Source of the DNA: Streptomyces regalis
GTDB lineage: Bacteria > Actinomycetota > Actinomycetes > Streptomycetales > Streptomycetaceae
DNA length: 64,000 bases
Reading direction: 5' to 3'
Assembly (NCBI RefSeq): GCF_001509475.1
Contig: NZ_LLZG01000399.1
Span: 62,001 to 126,000 of the forward strand
Shown here: in pieces, positions 56,501 through 64,000 of the stretch
How positions within the stretch are numbered: position 1 is the first letter of the stretch
How the letters are laid out: each line of letters opens with the position of its first letter
Notes under the pieces: generated by a model
What the model saw: only the letters and a program-made list of their open reading frames with translations
Database searches by the model: none
What the model was told of the DNA's origin: nothing
Program-made: the position numbers and the translations under genes

Positions 56501-57172
56501 TCAGGTCCAGCCTGCGAGGTCGCCCACGAAGTCGTCGTACGAGCGGTTGCCGCCGCGCGGAGAGGGGATCAGCCGACGGGTGAGCGCCGCACGGGCCACC
56601 GCCGGGCCGTCGCTCTCCCGGAACACCGGCAGGCCGAGCCCGCGCTTGAGTTCCTCCTTGGCGTCCCTGATACGCCCGGTGTCCTTGTCCAGGAGCTTCG
56701 CGGGCACCTTCCACCGCGGACGCACATGCGGAAAGGCGTCCGGGAACAGCAGCAACCAGCTTTCGCTCTCCCAGGCGGCGAGCGCGAGAGCCGTGCGGAA
56801 CTCCGGGCATTGGCGGGCCAGTTCGTCGGCGAGCGCCTTGCGGATCCGGTCGTAGCCGGCATCCGCGTACCCGTCCAGGTCCTCGTGGACGACGAAGCCG
56901 AGCAGGTCGGCGCGCTCCCGGAGGGCCTTCGCGCGGGCCTTCCCGGCCAGGGTCTGCACGGCGGCGGCCAGCTGCGTCCCGGACTTCCTGCGCAGCCGCA
57001 CAGGGTCGTTGATGCGGACCAACTTGGCGGTGTCACTCAGATCGGGCCGGTGCGCCCGTATCAGCTCGGCGAGGATCTGGCAGTCGTTCTGATCCTCACC
57101 AGCCAGCACGATGACGCCCCGCGCCTGGCCCCTGGACGTCCGCGCGCTGGCCCGTCGCCCGCCCGCGGTCAC
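56501..57172 (-). CDS. TOPRIM/DUF4276-like protein, partner of the ATPase
   Basis: 223 residues from GTG 57172, overlapping the ATPase stop (GTGA). The start of the fold, VIVLAGEDQNDCQILAELI (Glu26), and a later acidic pair FVVHEDLDGY (Asp98, Asp100) match the TOPRIM pattern of a lone Glu followed by D-x-D, as in OLD nucleases and DUF4276/DUF4435 proteins. So it may be a metal-dependent nuclease. It is translationally coupled to an AAA ATPase, the usual arrangement of two-gene anti-phage systems. Exact family is uncertain. Confidence 0.65.
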   Translation of the reverse strand: MTAGGRRASARTSRGQARGVIVLAGEDQNDCQILAELIRAHRPDLSDTAKLVRINDPVRLRRKSGTQLAAAVQTLAGKARAKALRERADLLGFVVHEDLDGYADAGYDRIRKALADELARQCPEFRTALALAAWESESWLLLFPDAFPHVRPRWKVPAKLLDKDTGRIRDAKEELKRGLGLPVFRESDGPAVARAALTRRLIPSPRGGNRSYDDFVGDLAGWT

Positions 57173-58404
57173 AGCTCACCTCCGGTGAGGTCGCCGCCGA
57201 GGACACCTGAGAACCACAGCTCTCCGAGGGGCTGTTCGCCGGACTCCTCGACGATGGCCTTCACCTCGTCGACGGTCAGCGCGGGGATGATCGACGCACC
57301 CTCGTCGTCACGGTCGCACACCACGAACTCTTCCGGTCGCAGTCGGTTGACGAGCGCGGGGGAGTGGGTGGCCACGATGAACTGCGTCCGCTCGGCGGCT
57401 TCGCGCAGCCGCTGCACGACGAGTTCCAGGGCTTGCGGGTGCAGCCCGTGGTCGATCTCCTCGATACATGTGAACGCCGGCGGGTTCGGGTCGTACAGCA
57501 GCGCGAGCAGCCCCAACAGACGGACCGTCCCGTACGACGCGTAGGCGAGCGGGGTGAGCCGGCGCAGGCCGTGTTCACGCAGGACGACGGTCAACTGGTC
57601 CGTGGAGCCGCCGACCTCCTCGAACTCGATGCTCTCCAACTGCGGCAGGACGGTCCGGGCGTCGGCGACTAAATCGTCCCAGATCTCCTCACGGCCGCTC
57701 AGGTGGATCAGGAATCCGGCCAGGTTCTCGGCATGCGGCGAGAGCGTGGCGAAGTCCGCGCCGCGCAGCCGTGTCGGCTGACGGGCTGCCGCCACGTCGA
57801 CGTCGAAGACCCGGAACGACGACAGCCGGTCCGCGACCCGTGTCACCTCGTCGCCGCCGTCGGCGGGACCGAGCCGGGGCAGCGTGGACAGACCACTGCT
57901 GAGCCTGCGGATACCGAAGCTGCCGCTGTCCTTCGTCTGTCCCGCCCGTTCGTCGACGACGCGAGCTTCCTCGCCGGAGATGCTGATGCGCCGGCCGCGT
58001 CCCTGCTTGCGTTTGAACGCGAACCTTTCCTCACGGGACAGGGTGTACCGCGTCCCTCTGCCGTCCCGGTTCGACGGCAGGGAGCGGCGGCGGATGACGA
58101 GGTTGTACTCGTCCGGCGCTTTGAGCGTCGAATTACTGGTCCAGGTGGCCTTCAGCTGGATGCGCATCGAGGTCGGCGGCCTGCTCCCGCCCCAGAAGGC
58201 CACCTCGTCGAACCCGCCGCGCGAGTCCAGCGCCGGCTGGAGGTCGGTGCGGATGATGTCGGCGAGGAACTCGAAGACCTCCAGCACATTGGACTTGCCC
58301 GCGCCGTTCGGGCCCACCAGCACGGTGAGGGGACCGAGCGGCACGGTCACATCCCGCAGGCTGCGGAAGTGCTCGACGTGGAGTTCTAGCAGACGGCCGG
58401 GCAT
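57169..58404 (-). CDS. AAA (ABC-like, OLD/AAA15-type) ATPase
   Basis: 411 residues from ATG 58404; a GTG at 58428 would add eight. It has Walker A GPNGAGKSN (about 31-39) after LHVEHFRSLRDVTVPLGPLTVLVG, a long mid-region, Walker B with catalytic Glu in FTCIEEIDHGLHP (about 313), and a switch His in VATHSPALV. This is the SMC/OLD-type ATPase used in many defence systems. It is followed immediately by the TOPRIM-like gene. The pair is intact in an otherwise decayed island, between two oppositely oriented IS copies. Confidence 0.85.
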   Translation of the reverse strand: MPGRLLELHVEHFRSLRDVTVPLGPLTVLVGPNGAGKSNVLEVFEFLADIIRTDLQPALDSRGGFDEVAFWGGSRPPTSMRIQLKATWTSNSTLKAPDEYNLVIRRRSLPSNRDGRGTRYTLSREERFAFKRKQGRGRRISISGEEARVVDERAGQTKDSGSFGIRRLSSGLSTLPRLGPADGGDEVTRVADRLSSFRVFDVDVAAARQPTRLRGADFATLSPHAENLAGFLIHLSGREEIWDDLVADARTVLPQLESIEFEEVGGSTDQLTVVLREHGLRRLTPLAYASYGTVRLLGLLALLYDPNPPAFTCIEEIDHGLHPQALELVVQRLREAAERTQFIVATHSPALVNRLRPEEFVVCDRDDEGASIIPALTVDEVKAIVEESGEQPLGELWFSGVLGGDLTGGEL

Positions 58405-58616
58405 GGGCAACCTATCGAGTCGATGCACGGTACGGCGGACGCGCCGGCGCGGGCCGCGGCGACGCGAGGTGCGTACTCCTGCGCGAGTGCTGCTCGCGGA
58501 CGTCCCGGTGAGCGGGCATAGCGCCTCCTCCGTCGTGTCGTGCGTCCATGGACGGACGATGATCGACCAGCCGTGGACGATCGTGGCTCAGCGTATCTGC
58601 CACGGCTGACATCGAT

Positions 58617-58711
58617 TCACCGATCCGCCACGGTTGACTCCGTCGGGCGCCGGCCAGCCTTGAGTGACGCCCAGACGGTCTTGCCCGGGCCGTCACGGCG
58701 GTCCGTGACCC
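58617..58711 (-). pseudogene. C-terminal remnant resembling an anti-sigma/ATP-binding protein
   Basis: The minus frame reads VTDRRDGPGKTVWASLKAG and ends at 58617. G-PGKTVW is a common C-terminal motif of Streptomyces GHKL-type ATP-binding proteins. It runs into the IS copy 2 end at 58712, so the rest was lost or separated by insertion. Weak evidence, from one motif. Two near-copies of ATCYGCCACGGYTGAC (58593-58608 and 58621-58636) lie here. Confidence 0.3.
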
Positions 58712-59966
58712 TGCCCTTGCCGATAACGTCATCCGCGCTGGTTGGAGCCAGTGCGCGACGGTTCGCGGGATGTCGGCCGCTTCGCCGACGTCGACGACTC
58801 TGGCACGACTGGCGATCACCCGGGCATGATGACCGACCATGCTGCTGCGACTGGTGTACCTGGGCATGGCGAGCGCCTTCGCGATGCTGCGGCTGCTGCC
58901 GGTGAGCGATCGGGACATGGACGTGGAGGTCCTGGCTCTGCGCCATCAGATCGCAGTGCTGGAGCGGCAGCTGAACGGGCAGCGGGTGCGGTTCGACGCG
59001 GGCGACCGGGCGTTCCTGGCGGCGCTGCTCCAGGGTCTGCCGCCCGAGGTGCTGCGTCGGATGCGGCTGCTGGTACGGCCCGACACGGTGCTGCGTTGGC
59101 ACCGCGACATGGTCGCCCGCCGCCACGCCGCCCGGTCCCGGCCGAAACGCGGGGGCCGACCGCGCACCGTGCGCTCCATCCGCGCCCTGGTCCTGCGCCT
59201 GGCCCGCGAGAACCCGGCCTGGGGCTACCGGCGCCTGCACGGTGAACTGCTCGTCCTCGGCGTGAAAGTGGCGGCGTCCACGGTCTGGGAGATCCTCAAG
59301 GACGCCGGGATCCCGCCGGCACCCGAGCGGACGTCCAGGACCTGGGCGGACTTCCTGCGCTCCCAGGCGGACGCGCTCCTCGCGTGCGACCTATTCGAAA
59401 CCTTCACCCTGTCCGGGGCGCGGCTGTAGGTGTTCGCGCCCATCAGGCACACGGACCGGCGCATCCGGGTCCTGGGTGTGACCGCGCACCCGGCCGCCTC
59501 CTGGGTCGTGCGGGCGGCGAGGAATCTCGTCGTGGACCTCCAGGACGTCGGCTGCCGGGCCCGCTGCCTGATCCGGGACCGGGACGGGGAGTTCCCCGGA
59601 CTGTTCGACACGATCCTCGCCGACGCGGGGATCGAGGTCGTGCTCAGCGGCATCCGGATCTCCCGCATGAACTCCGTCATGGAGAGATGGGTGCAGACCT
59701 GCCGCCGTGAACTGCTGGACCGCACCCTGATCTGGAACCAGCGGCATCTCCTCTACGCACTGCGGGAGTTCGAGCAGTTCTGCAACGCGCACCGGCCGCA
59801 CCAGGGCATCGCGAACGCCCGTCGGCTTCACCCCCTGCCACCCCCGATCACCGACCCGGACGCTATCGCCCACCTCGACATACGACGACGCGACCGCTTC
59901 GGCGGCACCCTCCACGAGTACCAGCATGCTGCGTGACCAGGCCGGATGAGGTTTCCGGCAAGGGCA
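58712..59966 (+). mobile_element. IS element, copy 2
   Basis: Bounded by TGCCCTTGCCGATAACGTCATCC (58712-58734) and GGATGAGGTTTCCGGCAAGGGCA (59944-59966), which are inverted copies differing at three positions over 23 bp. It contains the interrupted transposase gene. Same family as copy 1 but opposite orientation and clearly diverged in sequence, so the two are separate arrivals rather than a recent duplication. Confidence 0.75.
58839..59936 (+). pseudogene. IS transposase with in-frame nonsense codon
   Basis: 366 codons including stop, exactly the length of copy 1, but codon 197 is TAG (59427-59429). Copy 1 has Tyr at the same place (GARLYVF against GARL-stop-VF), so one base change made the stop. 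The reading frame continues intact after it with IRDRDGEFP and NSVMERWVQ, so all catalytic residues after the first Asp are downstream of the stop. The product would be inactive unless read through. Confidence 0.92.
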
Positions 59967-60113
59967 ACGCTGACCGTCGAGCCGGGCTCGGCCGAGGCCC
60001 TCTCCCAGGTCACGGACCAGTTCTCCGCCGCCCTGGGCGTCCGTACGACGCTGCTGGCGGCCACCGGATGACCGCCACGATCACGTGTCCCACATGCGCC
60101 CGCAATGAACCGA

Positions 60114-60143
60114 TTGACCTGCGAGGCTCCACAAAAGTAGAGT
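60114..60143 (+). promoter_or_regulatory. Promoter of the toxin-antitoxin pair, leaderless type
   Basis: TTGACC (60114-60119) and TAGAGT (60138-60143) are separated by 18 bp. The antitoxin ATG begins 7 bases after TAGAGT, where transcription itself should start, and no Shine-Dalgarno sequence precedes it. Leaderless transcripts of this form are common in Streptomyces. Confidence 0.6.
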
Positions 60144-60150
60144 CTGGGTC

Positions 60151-60408
60151 ATGGAAGACAAGTCGCTACGCGTGGACCCCGACACCCACGCTCGCATCGC
60201 CCTCATGGCCCGTGAGCGCGGGATGTCCGCCAAGGAACTCGTCCGCGCCTATGCCCTCGCCGACCGCACCGCCGCAGAGCGCGAGGCCGACGCCGAAGCC
60301 ACCCGCGGGCGCATCAAAGCCCGCACCGGCCTCACCGTGACCCCGGACATGGAGGGAGCCGCCCGCGGTCTCGTCGCGAGTATGAAGGCCGAGGCCACCG
60401 CCGCGTGA
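60151..60408 (+). CDS. Antitoxin, ribbon-helix-helix type
   Basis: 85 residues. The N-terminus KSLRVDPDTHARIALMARERGMSAKELVRAYAL has the strand-helix-helix pattern of RHH DNA-binding antitoxins. The C-terminal half (about 45-85) is charged and probably wraps the toxin. It starts directly at the predicted transcript start. The stop overlaps the GTG of the toxin gene, as expected for a TA operon. Confidence 0.75.
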   Translation: MEDKSLRVDPDTHARIALMARERGMSAKELVRAYALADRTAAEREADAEATRGRIKARTGLTVTPDMEGAARGLVASMKAEATAA

Positions 60409-60794
60409 AGTACCACATCGTCCTCGATGACACAGCGCTCGTCGCCCTGCACCAGGCTCACCCCTTCCTGAACGGGCTCCTCGTCGAAGCGTCCCGCAGC
60501 GACGAGATCGAACTCCACGTGCCCGCAGGCTGCCTCACACACGCGGAGACAGAGCGGCCTGGCATCGCTTCCTTCGCTCTCGAAGAGCCCTGGCTCACCG
60601 TCGACCCGCTCGACGGTGAGGCCTCGGCAGCCGTCGCCCCGCTCCTGGCCAAGGGCTTTCCCCTCACTGTGGCGCATGCCGTGCACGCCGCCACCCCAGC
60701 CATGCACGGACTGATCACTTTGGCGCCCGAACGTTACGAGGCGTGGCCAGCTGTGCAGGCCCGCCACCCCGACCGACCGCATCCCTCGGAGTGA
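60405..60794 (+). CDS. PIN-like toxin (VapC-type), possibly degenerate
   Basis: 129 residues from GTG 60405. The start IVLDDTALVALHQAHPF is the first PIN strand with acidic residues (Asp8/Asp9), and the Glu in HAETERPG (Glu48) fits the second. The C-terminal strand reads GLITLAPERY where active PIN proteins usually have an Asp after Thr (T-x-D). So the last catalytic Asp appears to be Ala. It could be inactive, or a divergent subfamily. Coupled to the antitoxin by GTGA overlap. Confidence 0.65.
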   Translation: MKYHIVLDDTALVALHQAHPFLNGLLVEASRSDEIELHVPAGCLTHAETERPGIASFALEEPWLTVDPLDGEASAAVAPLLAKGFPLTVAHAVHAATPAMHGLITLAPERYEAWPAVQARHPDRPHPSE

Positions 60795-61432
60795 TTCATC
60801 AGGTGCCGAACCTCCGGAGGCAGGCGCCGTGCCCGGCGGACCAAGAGGCTGGCGGACCGGGGAAGCCGGACTCCACCCAGACTGTCCTGCCCGTCTCAGG
60901 CCCGCGGCAGCAGTGACCGTGCTGCCGCATCCTGCCGAACTGCTGGTGGCCGAGAGCTACCCGGGCGCCGCCGCGCACACGGCGCTGCTGATCCGCTCGG
61001 ACGGCCACCTCGTCACCGTGCTGAGCGGAGTGCGCCCGGCAGATCTGTAGGCAGGCGGCCGAGGCGGCGCTGGGCGGTCCGGCCAGGTCGGAGACGGCGG
61101 CGGGGGACGGGCTGAGAACTCCGCACCGCCTGCACCCAGCGCACCATCACCCTCCCGCCCGAGGCCGGCGCCCAACTCTGGCAGCCCCTCCCTCCAGTAC
61201 GGCACCGCGGAGTGGCAGCGCGTCTACTGCTCGGTGTCCGAGGTGCTGTGGCTTGCGTGGAAGCGTCACGCACTCTTTCCCTCGCCCTCTACATCGAGTT
61301 TGACCGACGTGTGCCGTCGGAAGTCGGCCGTTAGTGAACATGTGGCGATCGCAGCGGATTGGCCTGTTCGCGCTGATTTCGCAGGGGTGATTTTGCCTCA
61401 TAAACGAGCGCACCAAGTCACTGATACGCACT
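60795..61432. other. Region of gene debris without an intact gene
   Basis: It holds the monooxygenase tail listed next and a patch of real-looking coding near 61190-61275 (plus frame SLQYGTAEWQRVYCSVSEV) that I cannot assign. The stretch 61300-61430 is less GC-rich. No complete gene is supported. Confidence 0.5.
60934..61050 (+). pseudogene. C-terminal fragment of an FAD-dependent monooxygenase
   Basis: The frame ends ELLVAESYPGAAAHTALL, then IRSDGHLVTVLSGVRPADL. The pattern 'HTALLIR-x-DGHL' is the usual end of aromatic-ring flavin monooxygenases, where the last domain closes over FAD. The upstream part does not continue as this family. Fragment only; identification by motif. Confidence 0.4.
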
Positions 61433-61605
61433 CCACCCGGTGCGGGCAAGACAATGCTCGCGGAGCGGCTGCCCGCGGTCCTGCCCCGACTGACCCGGGA
61501 GGAGTCGCTGGAGGTGACGGCGGTACACTCGGTGGCCGGTCTGCTGCCACCGGGCAAACCCCTGATCGATGTCGCTCCCTACTGTGCCCCGCACCACTCG
61601 TCACC
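61433..61605 (+). pseudogene. Fragment of a YifB/ComM-type (Mg-chelatase-like) AAA ATPase
   Basis: The plus frame reads [18 protein letters not shown], then [14 protein letters not shown] and YCAPHHSS. This is the Walker A region and following segment of YifB/ComM proteins, which are about 500 residues. Only about 57 codons remain. The start and end break into unrelated sequence, so it is a clear internal fragment and indicates deletion or recombination here. Confidence 0.75.
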
Positions 61606-61629
61606 GCTGGCGCCCAGCAGGGGGCCGCT

Positions 61630-61812
61630 CTATGAGGCGGCCTCGGTGTCGAGGCTTGGCGCCGGCGGGTCGCCCATAGTGCGGAAGATGCGGCGGAGTC
61701 CCGCGATCTCTGATTCGGTGAGCGGCGGCCGGGCCGCGACGAACTCGCTCACGAACTCGTCGAGATCCTGGCCGGGTATCGGCCAGCACCAGCCGTCAGC
61801 GTCGATCATCAT
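61630..61812 (-). CDS. Small hypothetical protein
   Basis: 60 residues; ATG 61812 after GAGGGAG. It is acidic and soluble ([29 protein letters not shown]), with a predicted C-terminal helix and no recognised domain. Coding in the same frame seems to extend upstream of the ATG, so it may be the tail of a longer lost gene. Weak evidence. Confidence 0.4.
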   Translation of the reverse strand: MMIDADGWCWPIPGQDLDEFVSEFVAARPPLTESEIAGLRRIFRTMGDPPAPSLDTEAAS

Positions 61813-62269
61813 GAGACCGGCTCCCTCATGCGTGGAGTGGTCTACCGAAGCGCCTGGATCGCCTCGAAGCAGCAGGCCCGCAGTTCTCTACTGGTGTCCG
61901 CTCCTCAGCCGCGATGCCGGTCCAGAAGTCGTGGCCGACGATCACGGTGGCGAGTTCGACTGCCCTCGTTCGCAGCACGTGGATGCGCTGCAGGTCGGCA
62001 GAGTCCCAGCGGGGGGAATCGGGGCGGGAGGGGGTACGCCATGCGTTCTCGTGGGTCGTCCATGCGGACAGCGGTTCGGCGGACCAGGGCTGCCTCTAGA
62101 GCAAGTTATTCCTGGGCCTCGGTGAGGTCCTTCGGGAAGTCGTGCGTCGTCTTGTGTTTCGTCACCGCATATAAATGGTACTGCCGTTCGCACAGTCGGC
62201 CGGGTTGCCGGGCGGACGAGTTCCAAATCGCCCGTGTGATGGAGCCACGTCGCGGCGGACGGCGGGGTG
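61813..62269. other. Gap with a minus-strand coding remnant
   Basis: The minus frame between 61826 and 62095 reads [25 protein letters not shown], with protein-like codon use but no usable start codon; probably a remnant of a small hypothetical gene. Nothing recognised in 62100-62269. Confidence 0.35.
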
Positions 62270-62650
62270 CCCCTCGAAAGCCGTCGCCCGCGCCGGCCTG
62301 GCGGCCGAATGCCGACTGGAGACAACTGCCGCTGTTCGGACAGGTCCCGCGTGACTACGGCCGCCTTGATCAGGCCTCCGTCGCCCACCAGCTCGCCGAA
62401 GCATCCGCTTCGCCGTCAACCGCAGCCTGGCCCTCGTCCTCACCGGAGACGTCGAGGGCGGCGCCATCCGCCACACGGAGATCTTTGCCTCCCTGCGGGC
62501 CCTGGGCCTGAGGGTCGGCCACATCGTCGCAGTCCTGGAGGAGACGGGGATCTTCGAGGACGACAGTGAGCCCTCCTTCGAGGGCTGGTTCGCCGAGAGG
62601 CTGGAGGGTCTCGCGCCAGGCATCCGCTCGGAAGCCGCCTTCGCTGGTCT
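62270..62650 (+). pseudogene. Integrase (tyrosine-recombinase-like) remnant, frameshifted
   Basis: Two frames carry it. The first reads WRQLPLFGQVPRDYGRLDQ (to about 62400). The second begins about 62403 and reads FAVNRSLALVLTGDVEGG, IFASLRALGLRVGHIVAVLEETG and FEGWFAERLEGLAPGIRSEA. The pattern PxFEGWLxxxLxxLxPGIR is familiar from Streptomyces site-specific integrases of the core-binding domain type. Frame change plus missing catalytic domain means it is dead. Confidence 0.55.
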
Positions 62651-62669
62651 TTCACCGATCCCTTCCTCG

Positions 62670-62930
62670 TCCGGGCTGACCAACCGACACCGTCTCAACC
62701 GCAGCGGCGACCGGCAGCTCAACCGGGCCATGCACACGATCACCCTGATCTGGATGCGACTCGAGCCCTCTACGAAGACGTACGTCGCACGCTAGATCGC
62801 CGAAGGGAAAACCTCCCGTGACGCGCAGCGATGCCTCAAGCGGGTGATCTGCCGCCAGATCTTCAAGATCCTTGAGCGTGCCGACCGGAACCGACTCGGC
62901 AACGTCGAAGAACTCGCTCAAGCGGCTTGA
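62670..62930 (+). pseudogene. IS110-family transposase C-terminal remnant with internal stop
   Basis: The plus frame reads SGLTNRHRLNRSGDRQLNRA, then MHTITLIWMRL and TYVAR, a TAG (62793-62795), then IAEGKTSRDAQRCLKRVICRQIF. These are the transposase_20 region signatures of IS110 proteins (RLNRGGDRQLNRAL.TI). The frame runs without a break from the integrase fragment, so a recombination junction lies near 62640-62670. Confidence 0.8.
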
Positions 62931-62960
62931 CACGACATAGCAGCCTCGGGATGGTCGTGA

Positions 62961-63494
62961 TCACGCTGCCACCGCCTCGGCCACCTGGATCTGCTCGACG
63001 GCCGGGACCGGCTTCGCGCGGTGAACCTTGACCGACGGGGCACAGCGCTTCATGGGCACCCGGCCCAAGCCGAGCCGCTTGTATGTCGTGCGGATGGCGT
63101 CGAGGTCGGCGGTCTCCCGCGACGAGGTGACGCGCTCGACGACCCACGCGCCGCAGATGCCGACGGGCAGCCGGTCGAGGACCTTGCGCGCGGCCCGCTT
63201 TCCGCGGTCGGCGCGGCGGGCCTGGTCGGCGGCACGGTCGTACTCCTTGGCGGCAGCCTCGATCGTCTCGACCGACGGCATCTCCTCGTCGCTGTAGACG
63301 TCGGCCGGGTCCGGCGCGGTGACCGGCGCCTGCTGCGCCTGCTCGACGACGGGGGCGGCCGGGGCGAACGGCCGAGCGGACCGCGTCGCGGGCGGCGCCG
63401 AGCAGGCGCGTGGTGGGGGACTGGGCGCGGAGGGTGGCGCGAAGCGTCTTGTTGTACGTGCGACGCTCGCGATGGATGGCAGACTTCGCTGCAT
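62961..63494 (-). pseudogene. Hypothetical gene with a displaced-frame segment
   Basis: The simple frame from ATG 63494 (AAGGAG upstream) gives 177 residues: a Pro/Ala stretch, then VTAPDPADVYSDEEMP and DQARRADRGKRAARKVLDRLP. But between about 63480 and 63370 another frame on the same strand has proper G/C third positions and reads RTYNKTLRATLRAQSPTTRL, LGAARDAVRSA. The true protein probably used that frame there, so one or two indels have occurred. Function unknown. Confidence 0.55.
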
Positions 63495-63557
63495 CAGCCG
63501 AAGCTCCTTCTGTTCAAGGACTTCGCTCAGGCCCGGCGCAGACGGTGCGAACGCCAA

Positions 63558-63589
63558 AGCGGGGCCCCATTTCTATGGGTGGCCCCGCT
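63558..63589 (-). terminator. Terminator of the MBL-fold hydrolase gene
   Basis: AGCGGGGCC pairs perfectly with GGCCCCGCT, with a further inner pairing of CCAT and ATGG, 13 bp past the hydrolase stop. Confidence 0.75.
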
Positions 63590-63602
63590 CAGATCAGCAG
63601 GT

Positions 63603-64000
63603 TTACCACCCGCGCGTGTGCCACTCCGGCAGATGCGGACGCTCGGCGCCCAGGGTCGTGTCGTTGCCGTGGCCCGGGTAGACCCAGGTCTCGTCCGGGA
63701 GCACGAAGACCTTCGCCTCCAGGCCCGACATCAACGACTCGAAGTCCTTGGGACGTGTTGTCCGACCAGGACCCCCCGGGAACAGACAGTCCCCGGTGAA
63801 CACATGGGGATGTCCGTGCGGGTCGTCGTAGACGAGGGCGATCGACCCCGGAGTGTGCCCGACCAGGTGGCGCGCGGTGAGTTCCACGTGCCCCACCCGG
63901 ATGGTGTCGCCGTCGTCGACCAGGACGTCGGTCGGCACCGGAATGCCGTCGGCGTCGTCCCGGCCGGCGTACGTGCGCGCGCCGGTGGCCTCGACGACCG
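63603..64000 (-). CDS. MBL-fold metallo-hydrolase, C-terminal part (5' end outside window)
   Basis: The frame is open to the window edge (132 codons seen, beginning VVEATGARTYAGRDDADGIP). It has late metallo-beta-lactamase motifs: His in RHLVGHTPGSIALV, Asp in FTGDCLFPGGPGR, and His in YPGHGNDTTLG. This is the glyoxalase II-like group with the order HTPG, GDxLF, PGHG. The first metal motif (H-x-H-x-D-H) would lie beyond base 64000. Housekeeping gene outside the island. Confidence 0.9.
   Translation of the reverse strand, partial: VVEATGARTYAGRDDADGIPVPTDVLVDDGDTIRVGHVELTARHLVGHTPGSIALVYDDPHGHPHVFTGDCLFPGGPGRTTRPKDFESLMSGLEAKVFVLPDETWVYPGHGNDTTLGAERPHLPEWHTRGW

Noticed and set aside
55051..59966. 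Recent composite transposon made of two identical IS copies
   Set aside because: The transposases differ at many positions along their length and no flanking target duplication was seen.

Overview
The window is very GC-rich actinobacterial DNA, most likely from Streptomyces or a close relative. The signs are strong G/C bias at third codon positions, many GTG starts, ATGA/GTGA stop-start overlaps between genes, and families typical of actinomycetes (CsoR, DUF1876, Rv1733c-like, Acg-type nitroreductase, HRP1-like CBS protein). No rRNA, tRNA or CRISPR array was recognised.

Layout. 1-3.95 kb is a copper-handling block: the C-terminal part of a Cu(I) P-type ATPase, csoR, a probable CsoR operator, a His-rich membrane protein and a Met-rich multicopper oxidase. 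4.2-54.2 kb is a long block resembling the mycobacterial DosR/DevR (Streptomyces OsdR) dormancy gene set. It carries five universal stress proteins (USPs), three CBS proteins, a CtpF-like and a second P2-type cation ATPase, two TrkA-type proteins, an Rv1733c-like membrane protein, a DUF1876 protein, Hsp20, an Acg-like nitroreductase, a cyclic-nucleotide-binding protein, a GH65 phosphorylase, a K+ channel, nitrate reductase and a NarK transporter. Three unusual operons sit inside it. The first is a complete nine-gene V/A-type ATPase operon (10.5-18.4 kb). The second is an acetyl-CoA synthetase / 2-oxoacid (or acetoin) dehydrogenase E1a-E1b-E2 / acyl carrier protein operon (19.5-25.0 kb). The third is a six-gene narGHJI-fdsGB-fdsA operon joining respiratory nitrate reductase to a formate dehydrogenase (41.3-52.5 kb).

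54.2-63.5 kb is a degraded accessory island. It has two related but diverged IS elements in opposite orientation, one killed by a nonsense codon, which flank an intact two-gene ATPase/TOPRIM-like pair that may be a defence system. It also has an RHH/PIN-like toxin-antitoxin pair with a leaderless-type promoter and fragments of a RAMA-like protein, a flavin monooxygenase, a YifB/ComM ATPase, an integrase and an IS110 transposase, plus one frameshifted gene. The window ends in the 3' part of an MBL-fold hydrolase gene.

Working model (inference). Under oxygen limitation the block would keep the membrane energised (formate oxidation to nitrate reduction), move or dissipate ion gradients (V-ATPase, P-type ATPases, K+ channel), handle acetyl units (acetyl-CoA synthetase and dehydrogenase) and glucosides (GH65), and protect proteins (Hsp20, USPs). 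Four sites matching GGGNCNNNNGNCCC, the reduced DevR/OsdR pattern, lie upstream of the P-type ATPase-trkA operon, the V-ATPase operon, the Rv1733c-like gene and the nar operon. This pattern is loose, so a shared regulon remains to be proven.
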